64,000 nucleotides of DNA. Source: Actinocatenispora sp963805605. GTDB taxonomy: Bacteria; Actinomycetota; Actinomycetes; Mycobacteriales; Micromonosporaceae. Each line of letters opens with the position of its first letter. The first letter of the stretch is position 1. The stretch spans positions 1,054,001 to 1,118,000 of the forward strand of contig CAWDUX010000003.1 in NCBI GenBank assembly GCA_963805605.1. The letters are read 5' to 3'. The notes beneath the pieces are model-generated. The model was not told the origin of the DNA. It made no database searches and saw only the letters and a program-made list of their open reading frames with translations. The position numbers were made by a program, and so were the translations under genes. Shown here in pieces: positions 13,801 through 22,814 of this stretch.

Positions 13801-15815
13801 GCGATGTCGAACGACAGCGTGGTGACCGCGGCGAGGGTGTCGGTGTCGGACAGGCCGGGCCGCTCGGCCAGCGCGGTCAGGATGTTGACCAGGGACCGGT
13901 GGGTCACCCGCACTCCCTTGGGGGTGCCGGTGGACCCGGAGGTGTAGATGACGTACGCGACGTCCTCCGGTGCCGGCCAGCCGGACCGCTCCGACGTACC
14001 GGGCTCGGCCAGCGCCTGCTCCAGCGGCAGTACCCGTACCCCGTCGGGCAGCGAGGCGGCGCTGGCCCGATCGGCGAGCACCAGGGTTGCCGCGCTGTCG
14101 GTCAGTACGAACCGCAACCGCTCCGCCGGCACCGCCGGATCCAGCGGCAGGTACGCCGCGCCGCAGCCGTGCACACCGAGCAGTACGGCCGGCAGGTCCA
14201 CGTCGCGTTCCACCGCCACCCCGACCAGGTGGCCGGGTCGCACACCGGCGCCACGCAGGGCGGCGCGGACACGGCCGGCCCGTTCGAGCAGCCCGGCGTA
14301 GTCCAGCTGCCCGGAGCTGCCCCGCACCGCCACCCGGTCCCCGGCCTGCGCCGCACGCGCGGCGATCAGCTCCGGCAGAGTGCCGCAGGGCAGTTCGCGC
14401 TCCGGACCGGTCCCCCACGCTTCCAGTTGGGCCCGATCATCGTCGTCGAGCAGCGACAGTTCGGTCAACGGGCGGTCCGGCGACACCACCGCGTCGCTCA
14501 ACAGCCGGTGCAGCTGGCGCAGCAGCCGCTCGACGGTACCGGTGTCGTACAGCGCCCGGTTGTATTCGGCGGTGACCCGCAGCGCATCGCCCTCCGGAAC
14601 GCACGTGACGAACAGGTCGAACTTCGCGGTACGGGTGTCCACCCGGAACAGCTCCGCCGTCAGCCCGGTCGCCTCCAGGATCGGCATCGGTACGTTGCCG
14701 AACACGAACATCACCGTGAACAGCGGGCTGCGGGCCAGGTCTCTGGTGGGTCGCAGCCGCTCCACCACCCGTTCGAACGGCACGTCGGCATGCCCGTACG
14801 CGGCCAGGCAACGGGCCCGGGTCCGCTCCACCAGCTCGCCGAACGTCGGGTCGCCGGCGGTGTCGGTGCGGATCACCAGGTTGTTGACGAAGAAGCCGAT
14901 CAGTCCCTCCAGCTCGGGACTGCGGCGACCGGCCACCGGGGTACCGACGGCCACGTCGCTCTGACCGCTCCACCGGCTCAGCAGCGAAGCGAACCCGGCC
15001 AGCGCGGCCATGAACGGGGTGGCCCGGTGCGCCCTGGCCACCTGGTCCAGGCCACCCACCAGCTCCGGCTCCAGCACGATCTCCGCGGTGGCGCCCTCGA
15101 AGGTCTGGCTCGCCGGGCGCGGCCGGTCGGCCGGCACCTCGAGCGGAGTGACTCCAGCCAGTTCCTCGACCCAGTAGTCGAGCTGCGCGCCTTCCTCCGC
15201 ATCGCCAACCCGGTCGCGCTGCCAGGCGGCGAAGTCACCGTACTGGACGGTCAGTTCCGGCGCCGTCGACGCGCCTCCGGCCAGTTCGGCGTCATACCCG
15301 GCGAGCAGTTCGCGGACGAACTGTGCGCCGGACCACTGGTCGTAGATCGCGTGGTGAAAGGCGACGATGAAGACATGGTCGTCGGGCTGCAACCGGCACA
15401 GCCCGGCCCGGAACAGCGGCGGGGTGGACAGGTCGAACGGTTGGCAGACGTAGCCGCGTACCGTGTCGGCAAGTGCCTCGTGCACCGCGTCGGTATCCGC
15501 CCCGGGTGTCACCACCACGTCGGCGTCGACCTGCTCGATCGGTACCCGTAGCTGCGGGCTGACCGCCTGGACCGGCTCGTCGTCGAGCACCGCGAAGCCG
15601 GTACGCAACGTCTCGTGCCGGTCCACCACAGCATCCAGCGCACGTTGCAGCGCCGCGTTGTCCAACCGGCCGCGCAGCCGCAACGCGCCGTGTTCGACGT
15701 AGGCCGCATTGCTGGTGGGTTCCAGTTGATCGAGGAACCACAGCCTGCGCTGCCCGAACGACGTCGGCAGCAGGTACGCCTCACGGGTGGGCACCGGGGT
15801 CTCCTGGGCGGTCAC
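1866..15815 (-). CDS. Four-module NRPS with terminal reductase: (C-A-T)x4-R
   Basis: A 4649-residue cytosolic peptide synthetase. Approximate order: C1 15-455, A1 475-980, T1 near 1005; C2 1070-1520, A2 1540-2030, T2 near 2075; C3 2140-2590, A3 2610-3080, T3 near 3140; C4 3195-3640, A4 3660-4130, T4 near 4190; reductase 4265-4640. All T domains carry GGHSLLA. C domains read HHAIxD(Q/R) instead of HHxxxDG. Specificity codes read by eye: A1 DIVQWGMVWK (near the glycine group), A2 DMLQLGLVWK (glycine-like), A3 DVFSIAMVHK (threonine-type frame, altered pocket), A4 DVFFGGGVYK (hydrophobic, unassigned). The reductase has TGGTGFLG and a YNHSK catalytic motif, so release should give an aldehyde or alcohol; no thioesterase or epimerase is present. 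The GTG start at 15815 follows GGAAGGGGAG. It lies 31 bases after the upstream NRPS. Confidence 0.95.
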   Translation of the reverse strand: MTAQETPVPTREAYLLPTSFGQRRLWFLDQLEPTSNAAYVEHGALRLRGRLDNAALQRALDAVVDRHETLRTGFAVLDDEPVQAVSPQLRVPIEQVDADVVVTPGADTDAVHEALADTVRGYVCQPFDLSTPPLFRAGLCRLQPDDHVFIVAFHHAIYDQWSGAQFVRELLAGYDAELAGGASTAPELTVQYGDFAAWQRDRVGDAEEGAQLDYWVEELAGVTPLEVPADRPRPASQTFEGATAEIVLEPELVGGLDQVARAHRATPFMAALAGFASLLSRWSGQSDVAVGTPVAGRRSPELEGLIGFFVNNLVIRTDTAGDPTFGELVERTRARCLAAYGHADVPFERVVERLRPTRDLARSPLFTVMFVFGNVPMPILEATGLTAELFRVDTRTAKFDLFVTCVPEGDALRVTAEYNRALYDTGTVERLLRQLHRLLSDAVVSPDRPLTELSLLDDDDRAQLEAWGTGPERELPCGTLPELIAARAAQAGDRVAVRGSSGQLDYAGLLERAGRVRAALRGAGVRPGHLVGVAVERDVDLPAVLLGVHGCGAAYLPLDPAVPAERLRFVLTDSAATLVLADRASAASLPDGVRVLPLEQALAEPGTSERSGWPAPEDVAYVIYTSGSTGTPKGVRVTHRSLVNILTALAERPGLSDTDTLAAVTTLSFDIAVVELFGPLAVGGTVEVVPRDVAADGGRLAEHLVAAGATVVQATPTTWRLLRRAGWQPPAGFAIWCGGEAFPPDLAADLVGTGAVVWNMYGPTETTVWSAVHRVGDEQGFVPLGAPVANTRLLVTDTALVPVPVGVPGELLIAGAGVAAGYHDRPELTGQRFVHHPELGACYRTGDVARWRAGGTLEFLGRTDHQVKVRGYRIELGEIESVLREQADVAEAAVVLRLAGTDPRVLAYLVADSAQPPGEEELRQACRERLPEYMVPSAFVVLDALPLTPNGKLDRAALPAPGPRHDVRDYVAPRTASEERIATILSEVLGVDRVGAHDDFFALGGHSLLATSVVGRIAATMGAELPVRTVFSHPTVAGLAGRLPTGTPVSAVAPLPVAPRVSAPDGSVRLPASFQQRRVWFLTRFDPSSAAAYVLHGALRLTGRLDTGALRLALDAVVARHEILRTGLVEVDGEPVQVIRPAVDAELSEVDVSATADPVAAAEQTLRQAVRQPLELAGESLVRLTLAVLGEQDAMLGVVLHHAIADRIAIDVFTTELSAAYAALAAGDVPRLPELTVQYADYAVAQQQFTGSDDERGQLAYWQRQLANLPVLDLPTDRPRPATQTYRGATREFELPAALIEVLTERSARYGATRFMALLAGYTLLLSRYARSTDIAVGSPVSGRYRPETERLIGYFTNNLVLRTDLSGDPSVGELLDRVRQTCLDAFGHADVSFERLVEHLHPDRDLAHSPLFSAMFITTELPAPSLRLGPVRATPVSAEATSAKYDLTFTVFPSAVGSPAHRVVAEYNTDLFDAATIDRMLAHYRLVLDALADDLERPLSALPAVPDHEGAWLISHGTGTRRTVPEVSLTGLLDPLLAQHSDRVAVSDAAGALTYAELDQRANQLAHHLRSIGVGHGDRVALLAERTRLLPVALLGVLRAGAAYVPVDPDFPADRIALLLADSGALAALTTDELADRLPVPLPEPMSGTGRVIRLDRDAELLAGSPATPLPDGPSPDDLAYVIYTSGSTGRPKGVLLPHRPVVNFLLTMAERPGMAADDVVGAANTIACDMPVLDLYLPLLRGARIEMVPRALVTDGERLAERLGTAGVTYLQGTPTTWRLLQEVGWRPPAGFTALAGAEKVPADLAHWLHDAGARVWHLYGPTETAVWSTVHEVAGSEDPLPLGGPVANTRLLVVDENLRRVPVGVPGELLIGGAGVADGYWQRPELTAERFVADPELGDQLVYRTGDVVRWRADGVLEFLGRSDFQVKVRGYRIELGEIESALRAHDAVRDAVVVVREDVPGDRRLTGYVDLMDPAGTDRSALVGELHAQCRHRLPEYMMPSALVVLDALPLTANRNKVDRAKLPAPDGTRPDLGDYQAPRTADERRLAGIVGEVLGLDRVGVHDDFFALGGHSLLATRVVARIRAAFGMDVPVRTMFTHPTVAGLASTLPDRQTEPTPTRQGPIPLLYRMPQVGGELAGRYVLPASSGQRRLWFLDQLDPASAGAYTVDSAVRLTGPVETATLQRAVDAVVARHETLRTSFVETDGEPVQVVSPGAEVPVRLMDLTGADGHAVADQLAQLSGQPFDLAAGPLLRATLVRLGEHEHILHLALHHAICDRWSVQILARDLVAAYADPGTTPAELTVQYGDYAAAQRQWLDSAAADGQLDWWEEQLNDLPVAELPTDRPRPEIRGYIGDLCWDRVPAELVDRLTARGREHGATLYMVALTACQLLLARYTGQDDVTVGSPVSGRNRPELEELVGFFVNNLVIRTDLGDDPPVGELVDRVRDTCLAAYGHAEVPFERIVERLRLRRDRARTPLFTVLFAVQNTPAAAQQMGAATATPVDLRPGTAQFDLSLMLIPDPATGEMRLRVEYDTELFDSSTVRGIIAQYQLLLRLIADDPDRRVSQLEPLTPAERRLLMDHWVQTTELPADSSLAVEFAAQTARTPDAVALECGPDSLTYAQLAGRAAAVAEQLRRHGVGPGSRVGVLAEQGAELVAGILGTLYTGAAYVPLDVSWPVERMSFVLADAGVKVLLAGSGRGAGLGFGGITVALEADRSPVSEPPVAVSPQDLAYIIYTSGSTGRPKGVMVNHTNVLRLVAGARTRLDVSADDVWSLFHSAAFDVSVFEMWGAWLTGARLAVIGYLAARDPQEVHRLLAEHRVSVLSQTPTALRQLIAADARENDRLGALRYIILAGEPLDVRSLAGWFDRYDDTAPRLVNMYGTTETTVHATYHEVSAAQLDPPVRNLIGRPLPDLRIYLLDRRGRPVPLSAAGEICIAGPGVTAGYAGRPELTAERFGTDPYTPTNGTRRYRTGDLARWLADGTLEFLGRVDDQVKIRGFRVEPGEVEAVLREHPSVADVVVVARAGRATDSELAAYVVGRDGISPGPAELRAHARRLLPEYLTPATITVLAELPRTSSGKVDRRALPAPDRTGGSHGHVAPRDDTERQLAQLWSEVLAVPAVGVHDDFFELGGHSLLATRMVSRIRATMGVALGVRALFDHPSVAGLATELRGGPTSALEPIPLLPRPDGVAELPASSGQRRLWLLGQLDSASAGAYLVGSVARLTGALDLDALRGALAHAVARHEPLRSCLVERDGEPFQRVYPGLDVPVEVLDVSGARDAPGAAAELVRERLTTPFDLGSAPLVRCALVRLSDTEHLLALAMHHAIGDQGSTQVIVRDLVTGYRGAVSATPVELPPVEVQYADVAAWQQEQLASGGYADDLTYWTARLAALPVLELPTDCPRPPVQSYRGAQRSLAVAPEVVAGLAAAARTHDVTPFMAGLAAFQTLLGRYAGQQDFGVAVPVAGRSRPELDGLVGFLAGTLVLRAELAGDPTVAELFGRVRQSCLDAYAHADVPFEAVVEQLGVARDVSRTPLAQAGFALVERVAAADREMAGIRVQPLPFDPGTSKTDLTVTVVPTDTGGWQVLAEYSTDLFSATTVDRMLAHLHMLFEEFAGDCGRTLREVPALPAAEQAQLEEWAYGPVRELPGGTWPDLFEAQVAAGPDRVAVRHDGRDHTYADLNARANRLAHRLRALGVTAGILVAVVAERSVEMVVAVLAVHKAGGGYVPVDPSYPAERVVFMLSDSAATVLLTQQHLVDTLPATSAAVVVLDSPELLADADPLPDPPRHCGPDDLAYVIYTSGSTGTPKGVCVEHRSVVNLELTRYLAGLHEGSRVLQFAPFSFDVSVFEMVLSLLGGVPLVIPTPQQMAGGAQLVELINTEQITFTFIPPSLLAHLSPEQVPTLEVLGSGGEDCPAEVAERWGGRKRFLIGYGPTEATVYATVTDEISGGGHPPIGRPVVNTVVRVLDADLRPRPAGTPGELYLGGAGLARGYLRRPEQTAAAFITHPLTGERLYRTGDAVRFLPDGTLEFLGRLDDQVKLRGFRIELGEIGAALRATPGAVEAVAVVREDSPGDRRLVGYLTAEAGQDRTQLRHAALASAQQRLPHYMVPAAIMVLPALPLGPNGKVDRQALPVPPVASGSDGYVAPRTPTERRLAAMMADALRVERVGLDDDFFALGGHSLLAARLHAAIRRVWGVDLPIRVMFEHSRVGDLADLLAEQGEVDQATVEAEHAAMLRADIELPEDVRPSGEPRWSASPDTVLVTGGTGFLGAFLVEQLAVAGRQVRCLVRGGDDEKAQRRLEQQLAAFGLWDPQWSGRVRAVAGDLSLPRFGLSEAGFAALGSEIDEIYHSGAVVHFQQPYTMLRDGNVGGTVEVLRLSTLGRPVPVHYVSTLSVFGGLSRDEQDGAVLREDLLPDVPPPAADTGYNHSKWVAEQVVVLARDAGVPVAIYRPGRIGGDQRTGMWRGADLVCQVIRACAVTGLVPDAGLATDLVPVDHLAAAITAMARHREALGATFHFALAEKVPLVALADALGSRGYQVRRATVQDWYGAVLAAAEAGDDELGPVLTMYAGLAEGRRDGPGEPVFDTSNTRRLLGTDLPPPVVDTEVLGRYVDALREAGVLPAPRDGAIVEGSTDGSR

Positions 15816-15846
15816 ACGCACTCCCCTTCCGACGTTACGGTGCTGC

Positions 15847-19080
<3,234 letters not shown>

Positions 19081-19169
19081 CCGTACTCCTCCCGACCGGT
19101 ACGGCCGCGCCGCTCTACGCCACCGGCCCGACGAGAACAGGCCGATGGCGACACTGTCGATTGCGCAGG

Positions 19170-21263
19170 TCAGTCCGCGGGCGCGGCCTCCTGATTGTCC
19201 AGTTCAGTGCAGATGGTGGTGGCGAGCTGGCCGCAGCTGGCGCGCAGGAAGGTGGCCATCGGCAGGTCGACGCCGGTGTCGCCTTGCAGCGCGGCACGCA
19301 GTTCGATGGCCCGCAGCGACTCCATCCCGAGCCCGGCGAGTGGCAGGTCCACCGGGACCTCATCGATCGGGACACCCATCAGCTCGGACAGCCGGCGACG
19401 GATCTCCGCGGCCACCACCGTCGGCCGGATCGCGCCGTCGAGCGCCAGCAGCATGCCACGCAGCGGTGCCGCAGCTGCCGGCACGGGATGCGCCAGGCTA
19501 CGCCTGCTGATCGCCAATGGGCTCAGTTCCCCACCGGTGTAACGACTCTGACACTGTCCTCGTTGGACCTTGCCACTCACCGTACGGGAGATCCCGTCCG
19601 GTTTGACTAGGACCACCTCATGCACCTCGACCTCGTGCTCGGCGGTCACCGCGGCGCCGATCCGGGCGGCCAACGTCTCCAGCGCGATGTCCACGGCGTC
19701 AGGGTCGGGTACCGACTGAACGATGACCAACCGCTCCCCCGCGTCGCTCTCCACGGAGAACGCGGCGGCCGGCGCACCGGTCAACGCCGGGTGGGTACGT
19801 TCACTGGTCAGCTCGACGTCCTGGGGGTACAGGTTACGGCCCCGGATGATGATCAGTTCCTTCACCCGGCCGCACAGCACCAGTTCACCGTCGTGCAGAA
19901 AGCCCAGGTCGCCGGTACGCAGGTAGGGCCCGGTGTCGTCGTCGAGGGTGGCGTGGAAGGTCTCGGCGGTCAGCTCGTCACGACGCCAGTAGCCCTGGCA
20001 GACGATCGGGCCGCTGATCCACACCTCGCCGACCTGGTCCGCGTCCAACCGGGCACGGGAGCTCGGATCGACCACGATGACCTCGCAGTGCGGGCCGGCG
20101 TTGCCGACGCCGACCAGACGCAGCCGCCGCTCGGCCGGGACAGTGCCCGCCTCTGCACGCTCCGCGACCGCCCGGCCGTGTTCCAGTTCGGCCGCGTCCA
20201 CGTCCAGGACCGTTGGCCTGGGATCGGCGTGCCGACCGGTGATGAACAGCATCGTCTCGGTCTGGCCGAAACCGGGCTGCATCGTGGTCGGTTGGAAGCC
20301 GTACGGGGCGTAGGTCTCGGTGAAGCGTTCGATGGTCTGCGCCCGGATCCGTTCCGCCGCGTTGAGCGTGGTGTGCCAGCCCGACAGGTCCAGGCCGTCC
20401 CGGTCGGCCTCGTCCACATGCTCGACGCAACGGTCGAAGGCGAAGTTCGGCGCGCAGGACAGTACCGGGCCCGGGGTGTCGGAGATCGCCCGCAGCCAGC
20501 GCACCGGACGGGGAACGAAGTCCTCCGGGGACAGGAAGACCCCCTGCCCACCGACGTACTGCGACAGCAGCAGGTGCCCGGCGACGCCGAGGGCGTGGTA
20601 CGGGGAGATCCAGGTGACGATATTGCCGCCGTCGGGCAGCCCGGAGATCTGCTGCATCTGCGCCAACTGGTGGGTCAGGTTTCCGTGCGAGACCATCACG
20701 CCCTTGGGCGCACCGGTGGACCCCGAGGTGTACTGCAGCAGTGCCAGATCCTCCGCGTCCACAGGCACCGGCCGGTACCCCTGCGCAAGCTGGTCGTCGA
20801 GCGTGTCCACGCTGATCCACGGCGCACCGGGCGCGAGCGAACCGCGTACCTCGGCCAGTTCGTCGGCGTAGCGGGCCAGCGTCACCACCGCCGACACCTC
20901 GGCGTTGCTGGCGATCTGGGCGGCGCGTTCGGTGCGCGGGTCGCCGGGGCCATCCACCGGCGGCGGGCAGGCCACCGCGACCGCACCGGCGTACAGCGTG
21001 CCGATCAGCCCGACCAGGAAGTCCAGCCCGGGCGGCAGCAGTACCAGCACCCGGTCGGCCTGGCGGCAGGCGCCGGCCAGGGTGGCCGCCAGTGCCCGGC
21101 ACCGGGTGTCCAGTTCGCCCCGGGTGAGGCTGGCGCGCCGGCCACCATCCCCGGCATCGGCCGGAAAGCTCAGATGGGTGAACGCGGTCGCGTCGGGGTC
21201 ACGTCCAGCGTTGCCCCGCAGCAGTTCCGGCACCGTGGTGACGGGGGTGACGACGTCGGTCAT
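19170..21263 (-). CDS. Fatty acyl-AMP ligase fused to a C-terminal acyl carrier protein
   Basis: A 697-residue lipoinitiation protein. Residues 1 to about 590 form an adenylating enzyme with YTSGSTGAPKG, the FAAL-type segment WISPYHALG and GFGQTETM. Residues about 615-697 form a carrier domain with GMESLRAIEL, where the Ser is the phosphopantetheine site. It should activate a carboxylic acid as the AMP ester and load its own ACP, giving the acyl donor for the first C domain of the adjacent NRPS. The start at 21263 has GGAG upstream; a longer frame is possible but has no ribosome site. The acid used is unknown. The window carries two further acyl-AMP ligases and two free ACPs, so more than one acyl unit may be prepared. 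Confidence 0.9.
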   Translation of the reverse strand: MTDVVTPVTTVPELLRGNAGRDPDATAFTHLSFPADAGDGGRRASLTRGELDTRCRALAATLAGACRQADRVLVLLPPGLDFLVGLIGTLYAGAVAVACPPPVDGPGDPRTERAAQIASNAEVSAVVTLARYADELAEVRGSLAPGAPWISVDTLDDQLAQGYRPVPVDAEDLALLQYTSGSTGAPKGVMVSHGNLTHQLAQMQQISGLPDGGNIVTWISPYHALGVAGHLLLSQYVGGQGVFLSPEDFVPRPVRWLRAISDTPGPVLSCAPNFAFDRCVEHVDEADRDGLDLSGWHTTLNAAERIRAQTIERFTETYAPYGFQPTTMQPGFGQTETMLFITGRHADPRPTVLDVDAAELEHGRAVAERAEAGTVPAERRLRLVGVGNAGPHCEVIVVDPSSRARLDADQVGEVWISGPIVCQGYWRRDELTAETFHATLDDDTGPYLRTGDLGFLHDGELVLCGRVKELIIIRGRNLYPQDVELTSERTHPALTGAPAAAFSVESDAGERLVIVQSVPDPDAVDIALETLAARIGAAVTAEHEVEVHEVVLVKPDGISRTVSGKVQRGQCQSRYTGGELSPLAISRRSLAHPVPAAAAPLRGMLLALDGAIRPTVVAAEIRRRLSELMGVPIDEVPVDLPLAGLGMESLRAIELRAALQGDTGVDLPMATFLRASCGQLATTICTELDNQEAAPAD

Positions 21264-21333
21264 GGACGCTCCAACCTGTGCGCAGTCGTGCTCGGTGCCG
21301 GCGGCCCGGCCGGTTGCCGCGGTCGGTCCACTC

Positions 21334-22257
21334 CTACCTCCACGACGGTCCCAATTCCGCCGCCGGTGGGCCGCCCTCATGCGGGCGCTCCGGCCGGCCA
21401 CCCCCCATGGGGCACCGGCCTGCTGGTCTGCCCGCCGGGAGTGACCGGTCGGGCACCACGTCACCGGCGGGTCCGTCCGACGCGGTCAACCGGGTACGCA
21501 GCTGCCATAGTTGGGGGAAGAACCGTTCGTCCCGACGGGAGTTGAGATAGTCCACCCCGCTGGAGCCGCCGGTGCCACCGTTGCGGCCGATCATCCGCTC
21601 CACCATCACGGCGTGCCGGTTGCGCCACAGCGCCCAGGTTTCGTCGTGGTCGAGCATCGCCTCGGCCAGCGCGAGCAGGTCGCTGTCAGGCCGGCCGGAG
21701 TGGTAGAGCGCCGTCGGATCCGGCACGCCACGATGGTGCAGCAGAGCCAGGAAGCCGTCCCAGACGCTCGGCTCACGCAACCGGCGCAACAGTCTTGAGC
21801 GCTCGGCACCGGTCCGGCCGGCGTAGTTGGAGAAGTCGCGTTCCCGCAGCCCGGACAGGTACTCGATCTCCCGGAAACGCACCGATTGAAGACCACTGGC
21901 GGTACCGAGATGGGTGCGCAGACCGGCGAAACCGGCCGGGCTGATGGTGTTGAGGGTGTCGATCTGAGCGAGCAGCAGACGGTCGATGCTGGCAACCCGG
22001 TGCAGCGCGTACATCGCATCGCCCCCGGCATCTGCGCGCATCGCGTCGCGCGCGGTCTCCAGTTCGTCGAGGACCACCTCGAACCACAGTTCATAGACCT
22101 GGTGCACGACGATGAAGAACCGGCCGTCCGGATGCTGGGGAATTCCGCCGTCGGCGGAGAGCAACGTGTCGAGCTGGAGCAGGTCGGCGTAGGTACGTCT
22201 GGTGGCCTCCCGCGGCGTTGCCGCGCGTACGACCACGTCGCTCTGCGGGATCGTCAT
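21334..22257 (-). CDS. Tryptophan 2,3-dioxygenase
   Basis: A 307-residue haem enzyme that opens the indole ring of tryptophan to N-formylkynurenine. Recognisable blocks are YADLLQLDTLLSA, FFIVVHQVYELWF and RNRHAVMVERMIG followed by GGTGGSSGVDYL, which holds the proximal haem His and the carboxylate-binding loop. The C-terminal 40 residues are a Pro/Gly/Arg-rich tail not typical of the family. It heads the minus-strand operon that includes the NRPSs and a PHBH-type monooxygenase. In other NRPS clusters such enzymes supply kynurenine or its breakdown products as building blocks. None of the five A-domain codes here clearly matches kynurenine or tryptophan, so the product may instead feed an aromatic acyl starter. 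GGAG lies before the ATG. Confidence 0.9.
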   Translation of the reverse strand: MTIPQSDVVVRAATPREATRRTYADLLQLDTLLSADGGIPQHPDGRFFIVVHQVYELWFEVVLDELETARDAMRADAGGDAMYALHRVASIDRLLLAQIDTLNTISPAGFAGLRTHLGTASGLQSVRFREIEYLSGLRERDFSNYAGRTGAERSRLLRRLREPSVWDGFLALLHHRGVPDPTALYHSGRPDSDLLALAEAMLDHDETWALWRNRHAVMVERMIGRNGGTGGSSGVDYLNSRRDERFFPQLWQLRTRLTASDGPAGDVVPDRSLPAGRPAGRCPMGGGRPERPHEGGPPAAELGPSWR

Positions 22258-22502
22258 GCGGTCTCCGCCGCCCTTCCGCCCCGGCCGGTGGCGCAGCGCA
22301 CCACGGAGGCGGCCGGACCTGTGGCCACCCTCCCGGTACGACGCGCCGGGTGACAGCCGCGATCGCTCACCGCGATCGGGCGGCCGGGCGATGCACCCTT
22401 CGGGTAGTCCGAACTGGCACGTGGACAGTTCTGCCCAGCGGTACGAGACTGTGCCTGCCCACCGGGCCCCTGATAGGCCCGGTCAACGCCCGGGAGGCGA
22501 CG
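22258..22502. promoter_or_regulatory. Divergent intergenic region between the dioxygenase and ACP operons
   Basis: These 245 bases separate the minus-strand NRPS operon from the plus-strand ACP operon and must contain both promoters. GGTAGTCCGA at 22403-22412 resembles the GTAG(C/T)CGATCG motif found before other operons in the window. No clear -35/-10 pair was identified. Confidence 0.5.
22461..22483 (+). promoter_or_regulatory. Leader hairpin before the ACP gene
   Basis: A perfect 8-base inverted repeat, ACCGGGCC / GGCCCGGT, with a 7-base loop. It ends 8 bases before the GGGAGG ribosome site (22492-22497) of the ACP gene. There is no T-run, so it is unlikely to be a simple terminator. It may influence translation or RNA stability. 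Confidence 0.4.
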
Positions 22503-22805
22503 ATGACACACGTAGTCGAGCCGGACGGAGCAGGCGACGGCGCCCTCTCCGGCACCGTGATCAAGCTGCGTCAGGTGGTGGCCAAGCACCTCAAGCTCGA
22601 TGATGATGTCCTGGAGCGAGGACTCACCCTCGGCGACGACCTTTGCCTGGACTCCCTGGCCGCGGCGGAACTGCTGGTCGCCATCGAGGAGGACATGGAT
22701 CTGACCCTGCCGACCTCGGTGGTCGCCGGTCGAGAGGGTGTCACCTACGGGGAGCTGGAGGATGTCGTCCTGGAACAGGCCGACCCCGCCGGCACGGCGG
22801 TCTAG
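22503..22805 (+). CDS. Acyl carrier protein
   Basis: A 100-residue free-standing carrier protein. The phosphopantetheine site is the Ser in DDLCLDSLAAAEL, and helix 3 contains the acidic VAIEEDMDLTLP typical of fatty-acid type ACPs. The ATG at 22503 has GGGAGG six bases upstream. An adenylating enzyme begins 9 bases downstream and is probably the enzyme that charges this ACP. The operon continues with a P450 and an SDR, which fits oxidation and reduction of a carrier-bound acyl chain. The last 10 residues are a variable tail. Confidence 0.85.
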   Translation: MTHVVEPDGAGDGALSGTVIKLRQVVAKHLKLDDDVLERGLTLGDDLCLDSLAAAELLVAIEEDMDLTLPTSVVAGREGVTYGELEDVVLEQADPAGTAV

Positions 22806-22814
22806 GGTCCGTTG

